Of a stretch of 64,000 bases of DNA, positions 27,131 through 35,652 are shown piece after piece. The position numbers were made by a program, and so were the translations under genes. Under the pieces are notes generated by a model. The model saw nothing but the letters and a program-made list of their open reading frames with translations, made no database searches and was not told where the DNA came from. How positions within the stretch are numbered: the first letter of the stretch is position 1; each line of letters starts with the position of its first letter. The stretch lies in the NCBI RefSeq assembly GCF_900115285.1, contig NZ_FOYW01000001.1:1585616-1649615 (forward strand), in the 5' to 3' direction. The DNA comes from Marinobacter daqiaonensis (GTDB taxonomy: Bacteria > Pseudomonadota > Gammaproteobacteria > Pseudomonadales > Oleiphilaceae).

Positions 27131-27916
27131 TTAAGAGAGAAGTGCCTTTAGCTCATCCATCGAAAGTGTCTGATTGGGTCTGCGATGGACCATCGCATGA
27201 CAGTTGGCACAGAGCGGAACGAGATCCATACTTGGGTCTACCTGCTTCTTACCATTGTATTCAGAAACAGGCACAACGTGATGAACATGAATGAAACCCT
27301 GACCATGTTGCCCGTAGGCCTCACCGAAGTTGAAACCGCAGGCTTTGCAGCTATCACCGTGAATCTGTATCGCCGCGTCTCGGAGTTTTTTGTCTCGTTC
27401 GTAGCGAGTTGAATAGACCTGTTTCTTACCTCCCTCCTCCCGGAAAGACGAAAAAGAATAGTCGTCACCCAACTGGCCTTTCTGTTCGATTCCTGGAAGC
27501 CCGGCTAAGCCAACAATTCGCTCATAAACTGACTTGGAGGTGGGCCGCACACCATCTCGCCAATGATTACTAACGCGATTCGGCAATACTTCCTCGATGT
27601 AATCGCCGGTCTCTGGGTCTTTGATGTTAATCGGTGTATCGAATGGCGTGAAGTTCTCGATTTTGACGAATAAATCACCTTTGTCGCTGCTATTATCTTC
27701 AAAGGGTGGTGTTTCTATAGTAGCCACACCGAAGTAGTGAGGCGCGTCAGACAGACGGTGTGGGCGAAAGGAAGTGTCTTTAAGCTTGCCCTTGTAGTAC
27801 ACCACCACCGTTTCCGGTGTGAGGTGCTTGGCATAGCGTTTGGGAAAGTGATACTCAGCGCCGGTCTTGTCTAACCATTGGGAAACGTCGTTTTCAGTGA
27901 TGACTGTATAATTCAT
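27131..27916 (-). CDS. HNH endonuclease with N-terminal PUA-like domain
   Basis: A 261-residue protein. The C-terminal part (about 180-250) is a complete HNH nuclease: CKACGFNFGEAYG, then HVHHVVPVSEYNG and LVPLCANCHAMVHRR, with zinc-type C-x2-C pairs. The N-terminal 100 residues (FPKRYAKHLTPETVVVYYKG ... HYFGVATIE) look like a PUA/EVE-type domain of the kind that reads modified bases. This layout is that of type IV, modification-dependent restriction enzymes. A strong AGGAAGG site precedes the ATG. No methylase is adjacent. Confidence 0.72.
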   Translation of the reverse strand: MNYTVITENDVSQWLDKTGAEYHFPKRYAKHLTPETVVVYYKGKLKDTSFRPHRLSDAPHYFGVATIETPPFEDNSSDKGDLFVKIENFTPFDTPINIKDPETGDYIEEVLPNRVSNHWRDGVRPTSKSVYERIVGLAGLPGIEQKGQLGDDYSFSSFREEGGKKQVYSTRYERDKKLRDAAIQIHGDSCKACGFNFGEAYGQHGQGFIHVHHVVPVSEYNGKKQVDPSMDLVPLCANCHAMVHRRPNQTLSMDELKALLS

Positions 27917-28044
27917 TTACCTTCCTCTTCATTTTCTAATCACTCGCCTCCTCGGGCACCTCATCTTCTTTACAATAAGCAGCCTATATAGTTTGAAACA
28001 AACGTAAATCCAATATAAAGACTTCAAAGAGTGAGCCGGCATAA

Positions 28045-28800
28045 TTAGCCATTCTGCTGCAGGATAGCGGAATCACCAATCGGTAGAAGTTTTCGGCACT
28101 TCGGGTATCGAGAGCAAGCTAGGATTTCTGTTCCTGCATACTTTCCGGAACGAACCCGTTTTTTTACCATCGGAGCATAGCACCGTGGGCAAAGCGTTCG
28201 CCCCTCCTGTTGGTCGGAGTAAGCAGTAATAGACTCTTGCTCTCTCTCTGTCGCTGGCCCATCGGAGGAAATAGCCCCATCACTAGCGCTAGGAATGCCG
28301 TCCAGGCCCAAAGCTGCTTGTATGTCGGACCTGGTATAGCTCCGCTTAGTTTTGAAACGTAAGAGAGGAAGGCCTGCAGCGTCAAAGGCATTATCCAGAA
28401 ATAAGTCTCGTTCCTTCCTCCTGGTCGAGTTGTGAGATTTATCGTCCAGCTCGATCGCCCAAACTGGCTTAAAGGTTTTGCGTTCAACTACAACAATATC
28501 AATGTGTCGGCTTTTGATTCGATTACGGGACGACTGCCAGGTTTGACGATCCAATCCCCTCTTCACGGAGATGAGATCTTCGACCCGAACCTTACCAAAA
28601 AGCCTGTAACGACCTTCCGGTAACGCGAGTTCAAGGACCTGGTAAAACGATCCCTCAGCTTCTGTCATCAGACGGTCGCAGCGCTGATAGGGGAACTCGA
28701 TTACCACCTTTTTCGCAAGAGGCGAATTAGGAGAAACGAGCAGAAAAAATAATGCCACAAGCACTATTAGCGGAATCACATACATTAATCCGTCGAACAC
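28045..28800 (-). CDS. DUF2726 protein with C-terminal zinc ribbon
   Basis: A 251-residue protein with one N-terminal membrane helix (about 6-24), a DUF2726 domain (about 40-165: RLMTEAEGSFYQVLELALPE, KVRVEDLISV, HIDIVVVE, WAIELDDKSHNSTRRKERD), and a topoisomerase-type zinc ribbon at 203-243 with C-x2-C and C-x5-C pairs. DUF2726 is a nuclease-like fold of unknown role. It is codirectional with the HNH gene but separated by 128 bases. Mobile-element proteins of this type are common and uncharacterised. Confidence 0.75.
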   Translation of the reverse strand: MFDGLMYVIPLIVLVALFFLLVSPNSPLAKKVVIEFPYQRCDRLMTEAEGSFYQVLELALPEGRYRLFGKVRVEDLISVKRGLDRQTWQSSRNRIKSRHIDIVVVERKTFKPVWAIELDDKSHNSTRRKERDLFLDNAFDAAGLPLLRFKTKRSYTRSDIQAALGLDGIPSASDGAISSDGPATEREQESITAYSDQQEGRTLCPRCYAPMVKKRVRSGKYAGTEILACSRYPKCRKLLPIGDSAILQQNG

Positions 28801-29204
28801 AGGAGCGCCTAACCCTCTTCAGTTCATCAAGGCTTCGATAGTACCCTATATTTCTTCTTGATCGCCACCCGAACCGAGCAGGTGTCAACATTGCGTCCAC
28901 CGTTTTGCGGTGGCCTGTGGTTTTTAAGTGGGGTTCTACTTTTGCGAGTCTATGTTTCGACTTTAATGTTTTTTCTGCGTTGCTTAAAAAGCGTGAGTCA
29001 TCAGGTTCAATTCACGCGAGCGCAAGAAAGGCGATGTCCACAGTACAGGGCGCGCAACACTTAACCGCCGCGCCCTACATCGGCAAGGCCTCGTATCGAC
29101 ACCATAGTGTAATTCTGTCGAGCAATAGCTTCGGGTCCTTCCCAGCACAAATTCATCACCGCGGGGATCGCTGAGCGCGGTTTTCATCTAATTTCACATT
29201 CGCT
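28801..29204. other. Gene-free stretch
   Basis: About 400 bases upstream of the DUF2726 gene. Frames present here start at TTG and match nothing. I see no terminator or recognisable repeat before the MITE-like element at 29205. Confidence 0.45.
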
Positions 29205-29399
29205 CTGACGCCACAATTCCAGGAAATAGCACCGATGGGTATGCCCCCTGAAAAAGTAATAACTGGTAAAACCATAAAAACCGGTAAAAGTGATCAGACT
29301 CCGCAGCTCCAACGGCTCCCACCGGTGGCACGTCCCATTTGAGGCAGAATCAGGTTTCACTTTTACCGGTATGTTCGCTATTCACTTTTTCAGGGGGCG
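29205..29399. repeat. MITE-like palindromic repeat, copy A
   Basis: 195 bases whose core (29243-29398) starts GCCCCCTGAAAAAGTAATAAC and ends with the complement of that arm. The arms continue inward with CCGGTAAAAGTG and CACTTTTACCGG. Copy B at 37248-37460 has the same orientation and an 18-base longer right arm. About 38 bases left of the core are also shared. No ORF of its own is supported. It resembles a non-autonomous transposon, but the parent family is not recognised. Confidence 0.72.
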
Positions 29400-29578
29400 A
29401 ATAAGATGGGTAAAAGTGCTGAAACACAGAACGACTTCCTTCTGGGATTTCCACAGTCCATACAGGCCATCAAAAGGAGTATTTACATACCCACCAGATT
29501 GACGTTCGCCTCCCCCCGCGCCAGGGCTTTCACACGGAATTAACACGTCCCCTAAAAACTAGGCCTCTTTTTTTACTC

Positions 29579-30193
29579 TTACGCAAACAGAGATGGTCGC
29601 CGTTTTCTCGCCTGGGTGGCCTTCAGCGGCATCGAGAAAAATTCACAAGGCCTACGAGATCGTTCTTCGTTTGCTGCTTGCCAGGCACATTTCGCAGGTC
29701 GTATTTTCTCTGCCAGCTTTCGTGACGGAAGATTTTCCTGATCAACGATCACATCCACTTCCACCTCTTGGTCTGTGAACTCACCACGCCGACTAGGCCC
29801 GAACTTTTCCAAAAATCGATCAAAATATTCTAAACTTTGATTCACTGCGGCCAGCCCTCGGCCCTGTCCTCTCAGCTTGGGAGCAACCGCGTAACCCAAA
29901 GTGAATCGAAGCGGCATCATAAGGTTGACGTTGGTAAAAATCACCAGCGTTTGGACTTCCTGCTTTCCGCCTAGTTCAAAAAACACCACTGCGGTATACA
30001 ACTCTTCATGCGGATCACCAACAGCGAAAAATCCGTTCGTAGGGTCATCTGCCATAAACTCGTACGACAAGCTTTTGTCATCGATCCTCTGTTGAGTCTC
30101 CTTCAGAACACTCTCCATATCATTAAGGTCTCGAAACAGGTCGTCTTTGCCATGCTCTAGTAGGTTAAGCCAATTTGGGAGGTTAATTGCCAT
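29579..30193 (-). CDS. GNAT-family acetyltransferase-like protein
   Basis: A 204-residue protein with a GNAT core: LRFTLGYAVAPKLRGQGRGL holds the acetyl-CoA loop (R/Q-x-x-G-x-G/A type) near residue 108, followed by helix AAVNQSLEYFDRF and strand VEVDVIVDQENLPSRKLAEK. The start at 30193 has a GAGAGG site; a start eight codons upstream is possible. The C-terminal tail is basic. Substrate unknown. It lies between MITE-like copy A and the IS3 element. Confidence 0.65.
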   Translation of the reverse strand: MAINLPNWLNLLEHGKDDLFRDLNDMESVLKETQQRIDDKSLSYEFMADDPTNGFFAVGDPHEELYTAVVFFELGGKQEVQTLVIFTNVNLMMPLRFTLGYAVAPKLRGQGRGLAAVNQSLEYFDRFLEKFGPSRRGEFTDQEVEVDVIVDQENLPSRKLAEKIRPAKCAWQAANEERSRRPCEFFSMPLKATQARKRRPSLFA

Positions 30194-30322
30194 TCTGGTG
30201 CCTCTCGAAGAGTTCATTCATCGGTTTAATAACGACGCTTCTTGCCATTGTAACCATCCCCTAAAATCGGTGCATGCGTAATTAGAGTTCTCCGGCCTAC
30301 AATGAGGCAAACGGAGAACAGC

Positions 30323-30589
30323 ATGAAGAAATCACGGTACAGCGAGTCACAGATCGTCAAGATCTTGAAGGAGGTCGAGGGCGGTCGCCTGGTCAAGGAA
30401 GTGTGTCGGGAGTACGGCATCTCCGATGCGACCTACTACAACTGGAAATCCAAGTACGGCGGCATGGAGGCCTCTGATGTGAAGCGCCTCAAAGAGCTTG
30501 AAGAGGAAAACCGCCGGCTGAAGCAGATGTACGCCGAGCTGAGCCTGGATCACAAATTGCTGAAGGACGTGATCAAAAAAAAGCTGTAA
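30323..30589 (+). CDS. IS3-family transposase OrfA
   Basis: An 88-residue protein with the IS3/IS911 HTH (MKKSRYSESQIVKILKEVEG, VCREYGISDATYYNWKSKYG) and a leucine-zipper-like end. An A8G run at 30575-30583 just before its stop is a slippery site that would let ribosomes shift by -1 into the orfB frame to make the OrfAB transposase. Confidence 0.9.
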   Translation: MKKSRYSESQIVKILKEVEGGRLVKEVCREYGISDATYYNWKSKYGGMEASDVKRLKELEEENRRLKQMYAELSLDHKLLKDVIKKKL

Positions 30590-31434
30590 AGCCAGCCGTT
30601 CGACGAGAACTGGTGGATTACCTCAAGCAGGCTCACGGCGTCAGCATCCGCAGAGCCTGCCGAATCGCTGGCATCAGTGACTCTGTGTACCGGTATCGGC
30701 CGGACACCTCCCGGGATGAACCGGTGATTGCAGCACTTCAAAGCGCGACTGAACGCTATACCGCCTACGGCTTCAGCAAGCTGTTCAAGGTGCTGCGACG
30801 CTGGGGCCATGGATGGAATCACAAGCGGGTACACCGGCTGTATTGTGCACTCAACCTGAATGAACGACGACGGGGCAAGAAACGACTCCCGACACGAAAC
30901 CCGGAGCCATTGAGCGTGCCAGCCACCGTTAATCGATGCTGGTCCATGGATTTCATGAGCGACAGCCTGTTCTGTGGTCGCCGGTTCCGGACGTTTAACG
31001 TGGTGGACGACTTTAACCGGGAGGTACTGGCTATCGAGGTTGACCTGAACCTGCCAGCACCGAGGGTCATACGGGTTCTGGAACGCATCATCGCTTGGCG
31101 AGGCTACCCGGCCAAACTACGCATGGATAACGGTCCTGAATTCATCTCGATTGCCTTGGCAGATTGGGCTGAGCAACACGGTATCGAGCTGGAGTTTATC
31201 AAGCCGGGCACACCAACTCAGAATTCGTATGTTGAGCGCTTCAATCGGACTTACAGGGACGAGATCTTGAATATGTATGTCTTCCGGAATCTCACCGAAG
31301 TCCGAGAACTGACCGAATCCTGGATGACGGAATACAACGATGAGCGCCCCCACGATTCACTGGAAGACTTGACGCCATGGGAATACCTGGCGAAACACCA
31401 ACGGGCGGAAAACTCTAATCAGCGGTGCAACTGA
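30577..31434 (+). CDS. IS3-family transposase OrfB (made by -1 frameshift)
   Basis: The OrfB frame is open from the A-run at 30575 and encodes an HTH_21 region (about YTAYGFSKLFKVLRRWGHGW NHKRVHRLY) and an rve integrase core with the DDE residues in SMDFMSDSLF, RMDNGPEFIS and NSYVERFNRTYRDE. The end ERPHDSLEDLTPWEYL is typical. GTG 30613 could start a separate OrfB, but the frameshift product OrfAB is the active transposase in this family. The frame looks intact. Confidence 0.88.
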   Translation, partial: KKAVKPAVRRELVDYLKQAHGVSIRRACRIAGISDSVYRYRPDTSRDEPVIAALQSATERYTAYGFSKLFKVLRRWGHGWNHKRVHRLYCALNLNERRRGKKRLPTRNPEPLSVPATVNRCWSMDFMSDSLFCGRRFRTFNVVDDFNREVLAIEVDLNLPAPRVIRVLERIIAWRGYPAKLRMDNGPEFISIALADWAEQHGIELEFIKPGTPTQNSYVERFNRTYRDEILNMYVFRNLTEVRELTESWMTEYNDERPHDSLEDLTPWEYLAKHQRAENSNQRCN

Positions 31435-31472
31435 AACAGGGGTGTTTCCAGTGACGACTTGCCCAGAAAATG

Positions 31473-31772
31473 CCGGTCCATTCTGACGAAGCATCGCAAT
31501 ATACCAGCCGAGAGTTGCGGGACCTCCTTGCAGATCATCGTCTCAAACCCAGCTGAAGCCACCGAGGTTAATGCCGTGAGAATGCGGTTGCTGAAGGGCT
31601 CTTGTCGTAGCTGAAAACCGAGCGAGTGAGGCGAAAAATCTACGGACATCGAGAAGCCGCTCGGCGGGATATCTTCGACTACATCGAGAGGTTCTATAAC
31701 CCGGTTCGCCGCCATGGGAACAATGGCGGACCGTCCTCCGTGGAAATCGAAAATAGATTTTTGTACAGCTGG
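31473..31772 (+). pseudogene. Degraded IS3-family orfB remnant
   Basis: Two pieces of a second, different IS3 transposase lie in different frames: VHSDEASQYTSRELRDLLAD (about 31476-31535) and, after a scrambled stretch with stops, LKTERVRRKIYGHREAARRD and FDYIERFYNPVRRHG (to about 31770). They correspond to the middle and the C-terminal end of the rve domain. The N-terminal part is missing. The intact IS directly to its left may have replaced it. Confidence 0.8.
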
Positions 31773-31964
31773 CAGGCGCCTATAAAGTCGAAAACTTGCC
31801 AATGGGTCACTTGGCGTTTATCTTTGCTGCTGGGTTATCTACTGCCACCTCGGCCCAGATGATGCTTACCCAAATGGACTGTTACTCAGGATTTTCAAAA
31901 AAATGGATAGGGATCACATAGAGCGATAGAAGAATAAGATCTTCATTGCAAGCTGGAGGCATTA

Positions 31965-33047
31965 ATGAGGGCAACAGCAAACCTATCGGTTAAAGGAACT
32001 CGATACTACAGGGCCTCTGAACTATTTCAGAAAGGATCCCTATACTCGGGATTACCAATAAGGATGGAGCATCAACCACATAACCCCCACGATAGCAATG
32101 CTGTCGCCTTTAAGATCCGGAGCAATGGAGCAATGCTGGGGCACGTAGCCCGGGACTTGGCACCGAAGTATGCCCGGCTCCTCAAAGAGGATATGATTAT
32201 CGGTGCCAAAATTTTCTCTATCAAAAGAGATGGTGCCGACATAAACATCGATGTCCAGGTCGCATATGAGCTTTCGGATAATGCGCTCTCAGAAAAACAT
32301 CGATCGCGCCTTTGGCGGTCTTCTATGTCCATGCCAATGGGTCCAGGTATTTACGCAATAACAAACAATGTTACTGGCAGACAATATATTGGTTCATCCT
32401 ATAACTTAAAAGATCGAGCTCGAGATCACATCAAACAGTTATCCCAAGGATGCCATGCAAACCACCTTCTTCAATCAGACTTTTCCGGTCTCGGCCCAAA
32501 TCAGTTTGAGGTGCGTGTCCTTGAATCGCCAGTACGGCCATCGGAGACTGCCATACTCGAGGAAAAACACATTGCCTCATTACTGCTCTCTGGCGCTAAA
32601 TTATATAACCTCACCGGCGATGGACAAGGTATAGGTTACCGGCCAACTAGACATATTAGGTCAGAATCGGTTTCAGATCGATTGATTCATCAACCCTTGG
32701 AAGAGGAGCAAAGGTTAAGAGATCGAACGCTTGCCGAGAAAAAAAAGATCGTTGCCGATTACTTCGATCCAAAACTTGAAGCGATGCTTCCGCTGGATAG
32801 CTTCTGGGTTTATTTGGTAACCTGCTTTTTCGGCGCCTTAGCAATTTGCGCCATTTTTTTTCCGGATACAATTAAAGGGGTCGGACTGGTTGTATCAGTG
32901 ATCACTGCAATTGTGGTTGCACCCATCCTCATTGATTACCGAACGCGGAAGGTACAGCGCTCTGATAGCTTTCAGCAATTGCTCAAAGAGCGTAGCAAGC
33001 AGTTAAGTGCAATAGAATCTGAGCATCAAGCCTCTCGCAATCTTTAG
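31965..33047 (+). CDS. HIRAN + GIY-YIG nuclease + membrane-helix fusion protein
   Basis: A 360-residue protein. Residues about 6-95 match HIRAN (VKGTRYY, then EHQPHNPHDSNAVAF, MLGHVARDLAPKYA), a domain that binds DNA ends. Residues about 127-215 form a GIY-YIG nuclease with GIYAITN, QYIGSSYNLKDRARDH, the glutamate in ETAILEEKH and the asparagine in KLYNLT, all catalytic positions intact. Near the C terminus there are two membrane helices (about 282-303 and 308-325) and a charged tail. A GGAGG site precedes ATG 31965. Role unknown; the layout suggests membrane-tethered DNA cleavage. Confidence 0.72.
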   Translation: MRATANLSVKGTRYYRASELFQKGSLYSGLPIRMEHQPHNPHDSNAVAFKIRSNGAMLGHVARDLAPKYARLLKEDMIIGAKIFSIKRDGADINIDVQVAYELSDNALSEKHRSRLWRSSMSMPMGPGIYAITNNVTGRQYIGSSYNLKDRARDHIKQLSQGCHANHLLQSDFSGLGPNQFEVRVLESPVRPSETAILEEKHIASLLLSGAKLYNLTGDGQGIGYRPTRHIRSESVSDRLIHQPLEEEQRLRDRTLAEKKKIVADYFDPKLEAMLPLDSFWVYLVTCFFGALAICAIFFPDTIKGVGLVVSVITAIVVAPILIDYRTRKVQRSDSFQQLLKERSKQLSAIESEHQASRNL

Positions 33048-33140
33048 TGTATGGCTCATAGGGAGACTCCCGGTCAGTACAGAGTCGACCCAGCAGGTAG
33101 TTAGAGCTAATATGGGTTCGTTTGTTATCTGGAGAATTGT

Positions 33141-33509
33141 ATGGAACCAATTGAAAAGCTTCAGGAAAAGCTCAGCGCTTTTGCGAAAGATAGAGACTGG
33201 GAGCAATTTCATAGTCCTAAGAATCTCGCAATCGCTCTGTCTGTGGAAGCGTCCGAATTACTTGAACACTTCCAATGGTTATCTACGGATGCTTCAGAGC
33301 GAAAATGTCTGAGCGATGCCACAATCAAAGAAGTCGAAAACGAGATCGCGGATGTCTTTCTCTACCTTCTAAGACTTTCTGACCGGTTAGAAGTTAATAT
33401 CGTGGACGCAGCAGAGAATAAGCTTGCCATTAACGCCAAGAAATACCCTATCTCTCTATCCAAAGGTAACGCTGTTAAGCACTCACGTCGTATCAGAGAA
33501 GAAAAATGA
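33141..33509 (+). CDS. MazG-like nucleotide pyrophosphohydrolase
   Basis: A 122-residue single-domain MazG/dUTPase-like all-alpha pyrophosphohydrolase. The metal-binding signature is present: NLAIALSVEASELLEHFQW and EVENEIADVFLYLLRLSD (the E-x2-E and E-x3-D motifs), ending with the NAKKYP segment. Such enzymes hydrolyse (d)NTPs, including modified ones. A GGAG site precedes ATG 33141. Its stop overlaps the start of the PUA-like/HNH gene by ATGA, so the two are cotranslated. Confidence 0.85.
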   Translation: MEPIEKLQEKLSAFAKDRDWEQFHSPKNLAIALSVEASELLEHFQWLSTDASERKCLSDATIKEVENEIADVFLYLLRLSDRLEVNIVDAAENKLAINAKKYPISLSKGNAVKHSRRIREEK

Positions 33510-34483
33510 CAAGAATTGCGTATCAACCATGTTCTGATCCAGATTCACAAAAAAATCTTATTGCATCGATTCATACACCAGTTTCGCTTGAGCACCTATC
33601 AAAGTTCTTGTCTGATGCCGACATGACGGTGTTACATGCCAAGTATCCAGAAGGCAAAGCGTATGTTTGGGGTGTGACTCCCAATCAGAACGCATTGCCA
33701 GCCTGGGATCAGCTCTCGGAAGGCGACATTTCGATCTTCAACATCAAGACGCTATTTTCTATAGCCGGGGTTGTCACTCACAAAACGCGAAACAAAGATC
33801 TGGCCACCAATCTCTGGGGCTGGAAAGACAAAAATGCGTCATACACTTGGGAATGTCTGTATTTCCTAGATCAAGTAACCCGCATTTCTGTTCCTTATGG
33901 CATTGCGATGGATGGTTCGTCTTCCCAACCTAAGATGGCCTTTAACCTTCTAAATGAAAGTAACAGCGAGATCGTCCTCGATAATATGGATATAGGTAGC
34001 CTTATCGCTGGCGCTTGGAGTACCCCAGATATTAGCACCGTGCGTTCTGAAATAGAGGACGACACCGAGTCAGTAGACGGGTCGACAGAAACCCCAACCC
34101 GAAAAGAGCACCGTTACATCGTAAATCATATTTTTGGAACGAGGACTGAGGCAGAATGTTCAATGTGCGGTAGAATGTTTCCCCGGGGGTATCTCGTAGC
34201 AGCGCATATTAAGAAGCGCTCACGATGCACCCTCAAAGAAAAGAAAGATATTGAAAACATTGCCACACCCATGTGTGCGTTCGGCTGTGACACACTATTC
34301 GAGAACGGTTTTATCAGCGTCAATGATAGTGGAAACGTAATGACCCATCCTTACAAAATCGAACACGATGCTATTTTTGATTACGTCAGAAAAATAGAAG
34401 GCAACAGTTGTCCTGCCTTTACGGAAAAAACCAAGAACTACTTTAAATGGCACAGAAAAGAACATGGGTTTGAGGCGATCTGA
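33506..34483 (+). CDS. PUA/EVE-like + HNH-type nuclease protein
   Basis: A 325-residue protein. The N-terminal half (about 50-145) has KAYVWGVTPNQNALPAWDQL, ISIFNIKTLFSIAGVV and NLWGWKD, resembling a PUA/EVE-like domain that reads modified bases. An acidic linker follows (185-205). The C-terminal part (about 215-285) is a variant HNH: CSMCGRMF, LVAAHIKKRSRC and MCAFGCDTLFENGFISV, with paired cysteines and the catalytic-type histidine. It is translationally coupled to the MazG-like gene. Likely a modification-dependent nuclease; the base recognised is unknown. Confidence 0.65.
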   Translation: MTRIAYQPCSDPDSQKNLIASIHTPVSLEHLSKFLSDADMTVLHAKYPEGKAYVWGVTPNQNALPAWDQLSEGDISIFNIKTLFSIAGVVTHKTRNKDLATNLWGWKDKNASYTWECLYFLDQVTRISVPYGIAMDGSSSQPKMAFNLLNESNSEIVLDNMDIGSLIAGAWSTPDISTVRSEIEDDTESVDGSTETPTRKEHRYIVNHIFGTRTEAECSMCGRMFPRGYLVAAHIKKRSRCTLKEKKDIENIATPMCAFGCDTLFENGFISVNDSGNVMTHPYKIEHDAIFDYVRKIEGNSCPAFTEKTKNYFKWHRKEHGFEAI

Positions 34484-34783
34484 CCAGTTCCCGGATTTCT
34501 AATCCATCCTAATTTTAGAGAGATTCGGGCTCAATTGGCTTGTCTGGTCTACAGTCAACCGGAATCTGAGTTGGCTATCGAGCTTTGCAATCGGACTTAT
34601 CTTGTTGACAGAGCATGAGAGCTACTCATTATGTGCGGTGATCCTAGAAAATTAACTGCTTGGCGATTTAAACTTGGTGTTTTCGTAGCGTTAAACTCTT
34701 AAATCAACCGCGGTGTTGTGGAGAGAGCTTACGGACAACCCCATCAGGCCGCAGCTCACAGTTCTACGTTTAAGGAGAGTTAC
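34484..34783. other. Gene-free stretch before the unknown gene
   Basis: 300 bases with no supported ORF. The last 13 bases hold the AAGGAG ribosome-binding site at 34772-34777 for the next gene. No terminator after the HNH gene is obvious. Confidence 0.5.
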
Positions 34784-35641
34784 GTGGATGAACATAAAGG
34801 TGCGGACCATGTCATTCGAGGCTTCAACCCATCCACAATATTTGCAAATGGCTTTAGCCTAGGCTCTGCCGATCTGATCCAGGGTGGCTCACTTCGGGTA
34901 GTTGGCCGCACCGTTTCCGCTCTCCTTCAGCACGTTGTCGACGAAGAGGGAGGTCGCGCTTTCACGGGCGCAACGATAATCCTCCCTCCAATCTCTGCGA
35001 CCAAGGACACCGAAGTGTCGGTGTTCAATGCCTTGATTCAAGCAACAGAAGAGCTTCGGGGCTACGAACTTGATGAACTAGAAAGGCCCATTCTCCCTCG
35101 GCTTGTGCGTATCCTACATAGCCCGTCGCTCAACATTGACGACCTGTTAGCCACTGCTCAAAAGCAGGGGAAGCGACGGCTAGTCGCGATCGCTAGTGCC
35201 AGCCAGTATCGAGATCCCAAGCTCGAGCTAATCCCGACCTTCGGCATTTCCTCAGTCCGGATGAACGAAGACCGGTGGACTCCTCACGTCACTTCGCTTT
35301 GTCGGTTACTAGTTCCTATTGTTGAAGAACTGGATGGTTATGGTCTGGTTCACGTCATGGAAGCACCCGCGAAAAGACCGTCTAATTCAGAGCAGCTCGT
35401 TTCTGTGGACAACTGCTATGTCACAGCCCTATTTAGCGAAACTGATCTCGAGGGGGAGTTTAATTTCCAAACGCAGAAATTGAAGACCATGATTCTCCAA
35501 GACAGACTGCTTGAGGTGATCACTGAACTTGACGACTTAGGATTGGCAAAGGGAGCGCAACTTCATGCTCTCGCCCAACTACTAGCGGGGACGGGAAGAG
35601 ATAGAGAAACGCTCAAGATTATTGAGGAGTTGCTCCTCTAA
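34784..35641 (+). CDS. Unrecognised 285-residue cytoplasmic protein
   Basis: Not recognised. GTG 34784 is preceded by AAGGAG at a 6-base spacing, better than the upstream in-frame start at 34718, which has no site. The protein is soluble, with mixed alpha/beta patterns: a strand-rich segment ATIILPPISATKDTE, a region RRLVAIASASQYRDPKLELI, and a helical C-terminal 60 residues (LKTMILQDRLLEVITELDDL). No P-loop, nuclease or membrane motif is seen. It converges on the next gene with 11 bases between stops. Confidence 0.6.
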   Translation: MDEHKGADHVIRGFNPSTIFANGFSLGSADLIQGGSLRVVGRTVSALLQHVVDEEGGRAFTGATIILPPISATKDTEVSVFNALIQATEELRGYELDELERPILPRLVRILHSPSLNIDDLLATAQKQGKRRLVAIASASQYRDPKLELIPTFGISSVRMNEDRWTPHVTSLCRLLVPIVEELDGYGLVHVMEAPAKRPSNSEQLVSVDNCYVTALFSETDLEGEFNFQTQKLKTMILQDRLLEVITELDDLGLAKGAQLHALAQLLAGTGRDRETLKIIEELLL

Positions 35642-35652
35642 ATTTGAAAAGG

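Larger units (their letters stand above)
30249..31450 (+). mobile_element. IS3-family insertion sequence
   Basis: About 1.2 kb with overlapping orfA and orfB. Candidate imperfect ends are TGTAACCATCCCCT at the left (30249) and AGGGGTGTTTCCA at the right (to 31450), both with the TG...CA tips usual in IS3 elements. No target duplication is visible next to them, so the ends are approximate or the flanks have been rearranged. An older IS3 remnant adjoins on the right. Confidence 0.7.

Noticed and set aside
27079..27294. Plus-strand frame of 71 codons
   Set aside because: It runs across the 3' end of the HNH gene on the other strand and has no recognisable protein features.
28905..29174. TTG-started open frame of 89 codons
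   Set aside because: No ribosome-binding site, no family match and an unlikely amino-acid composition.
29205..29399. Integron attC site
   Set aside because: The palindromic arms are about 50 bases with a C-rich tip and lack the paired core sites (RYYYAAC/GTTRRRY) of attC; no integron integrase is present.
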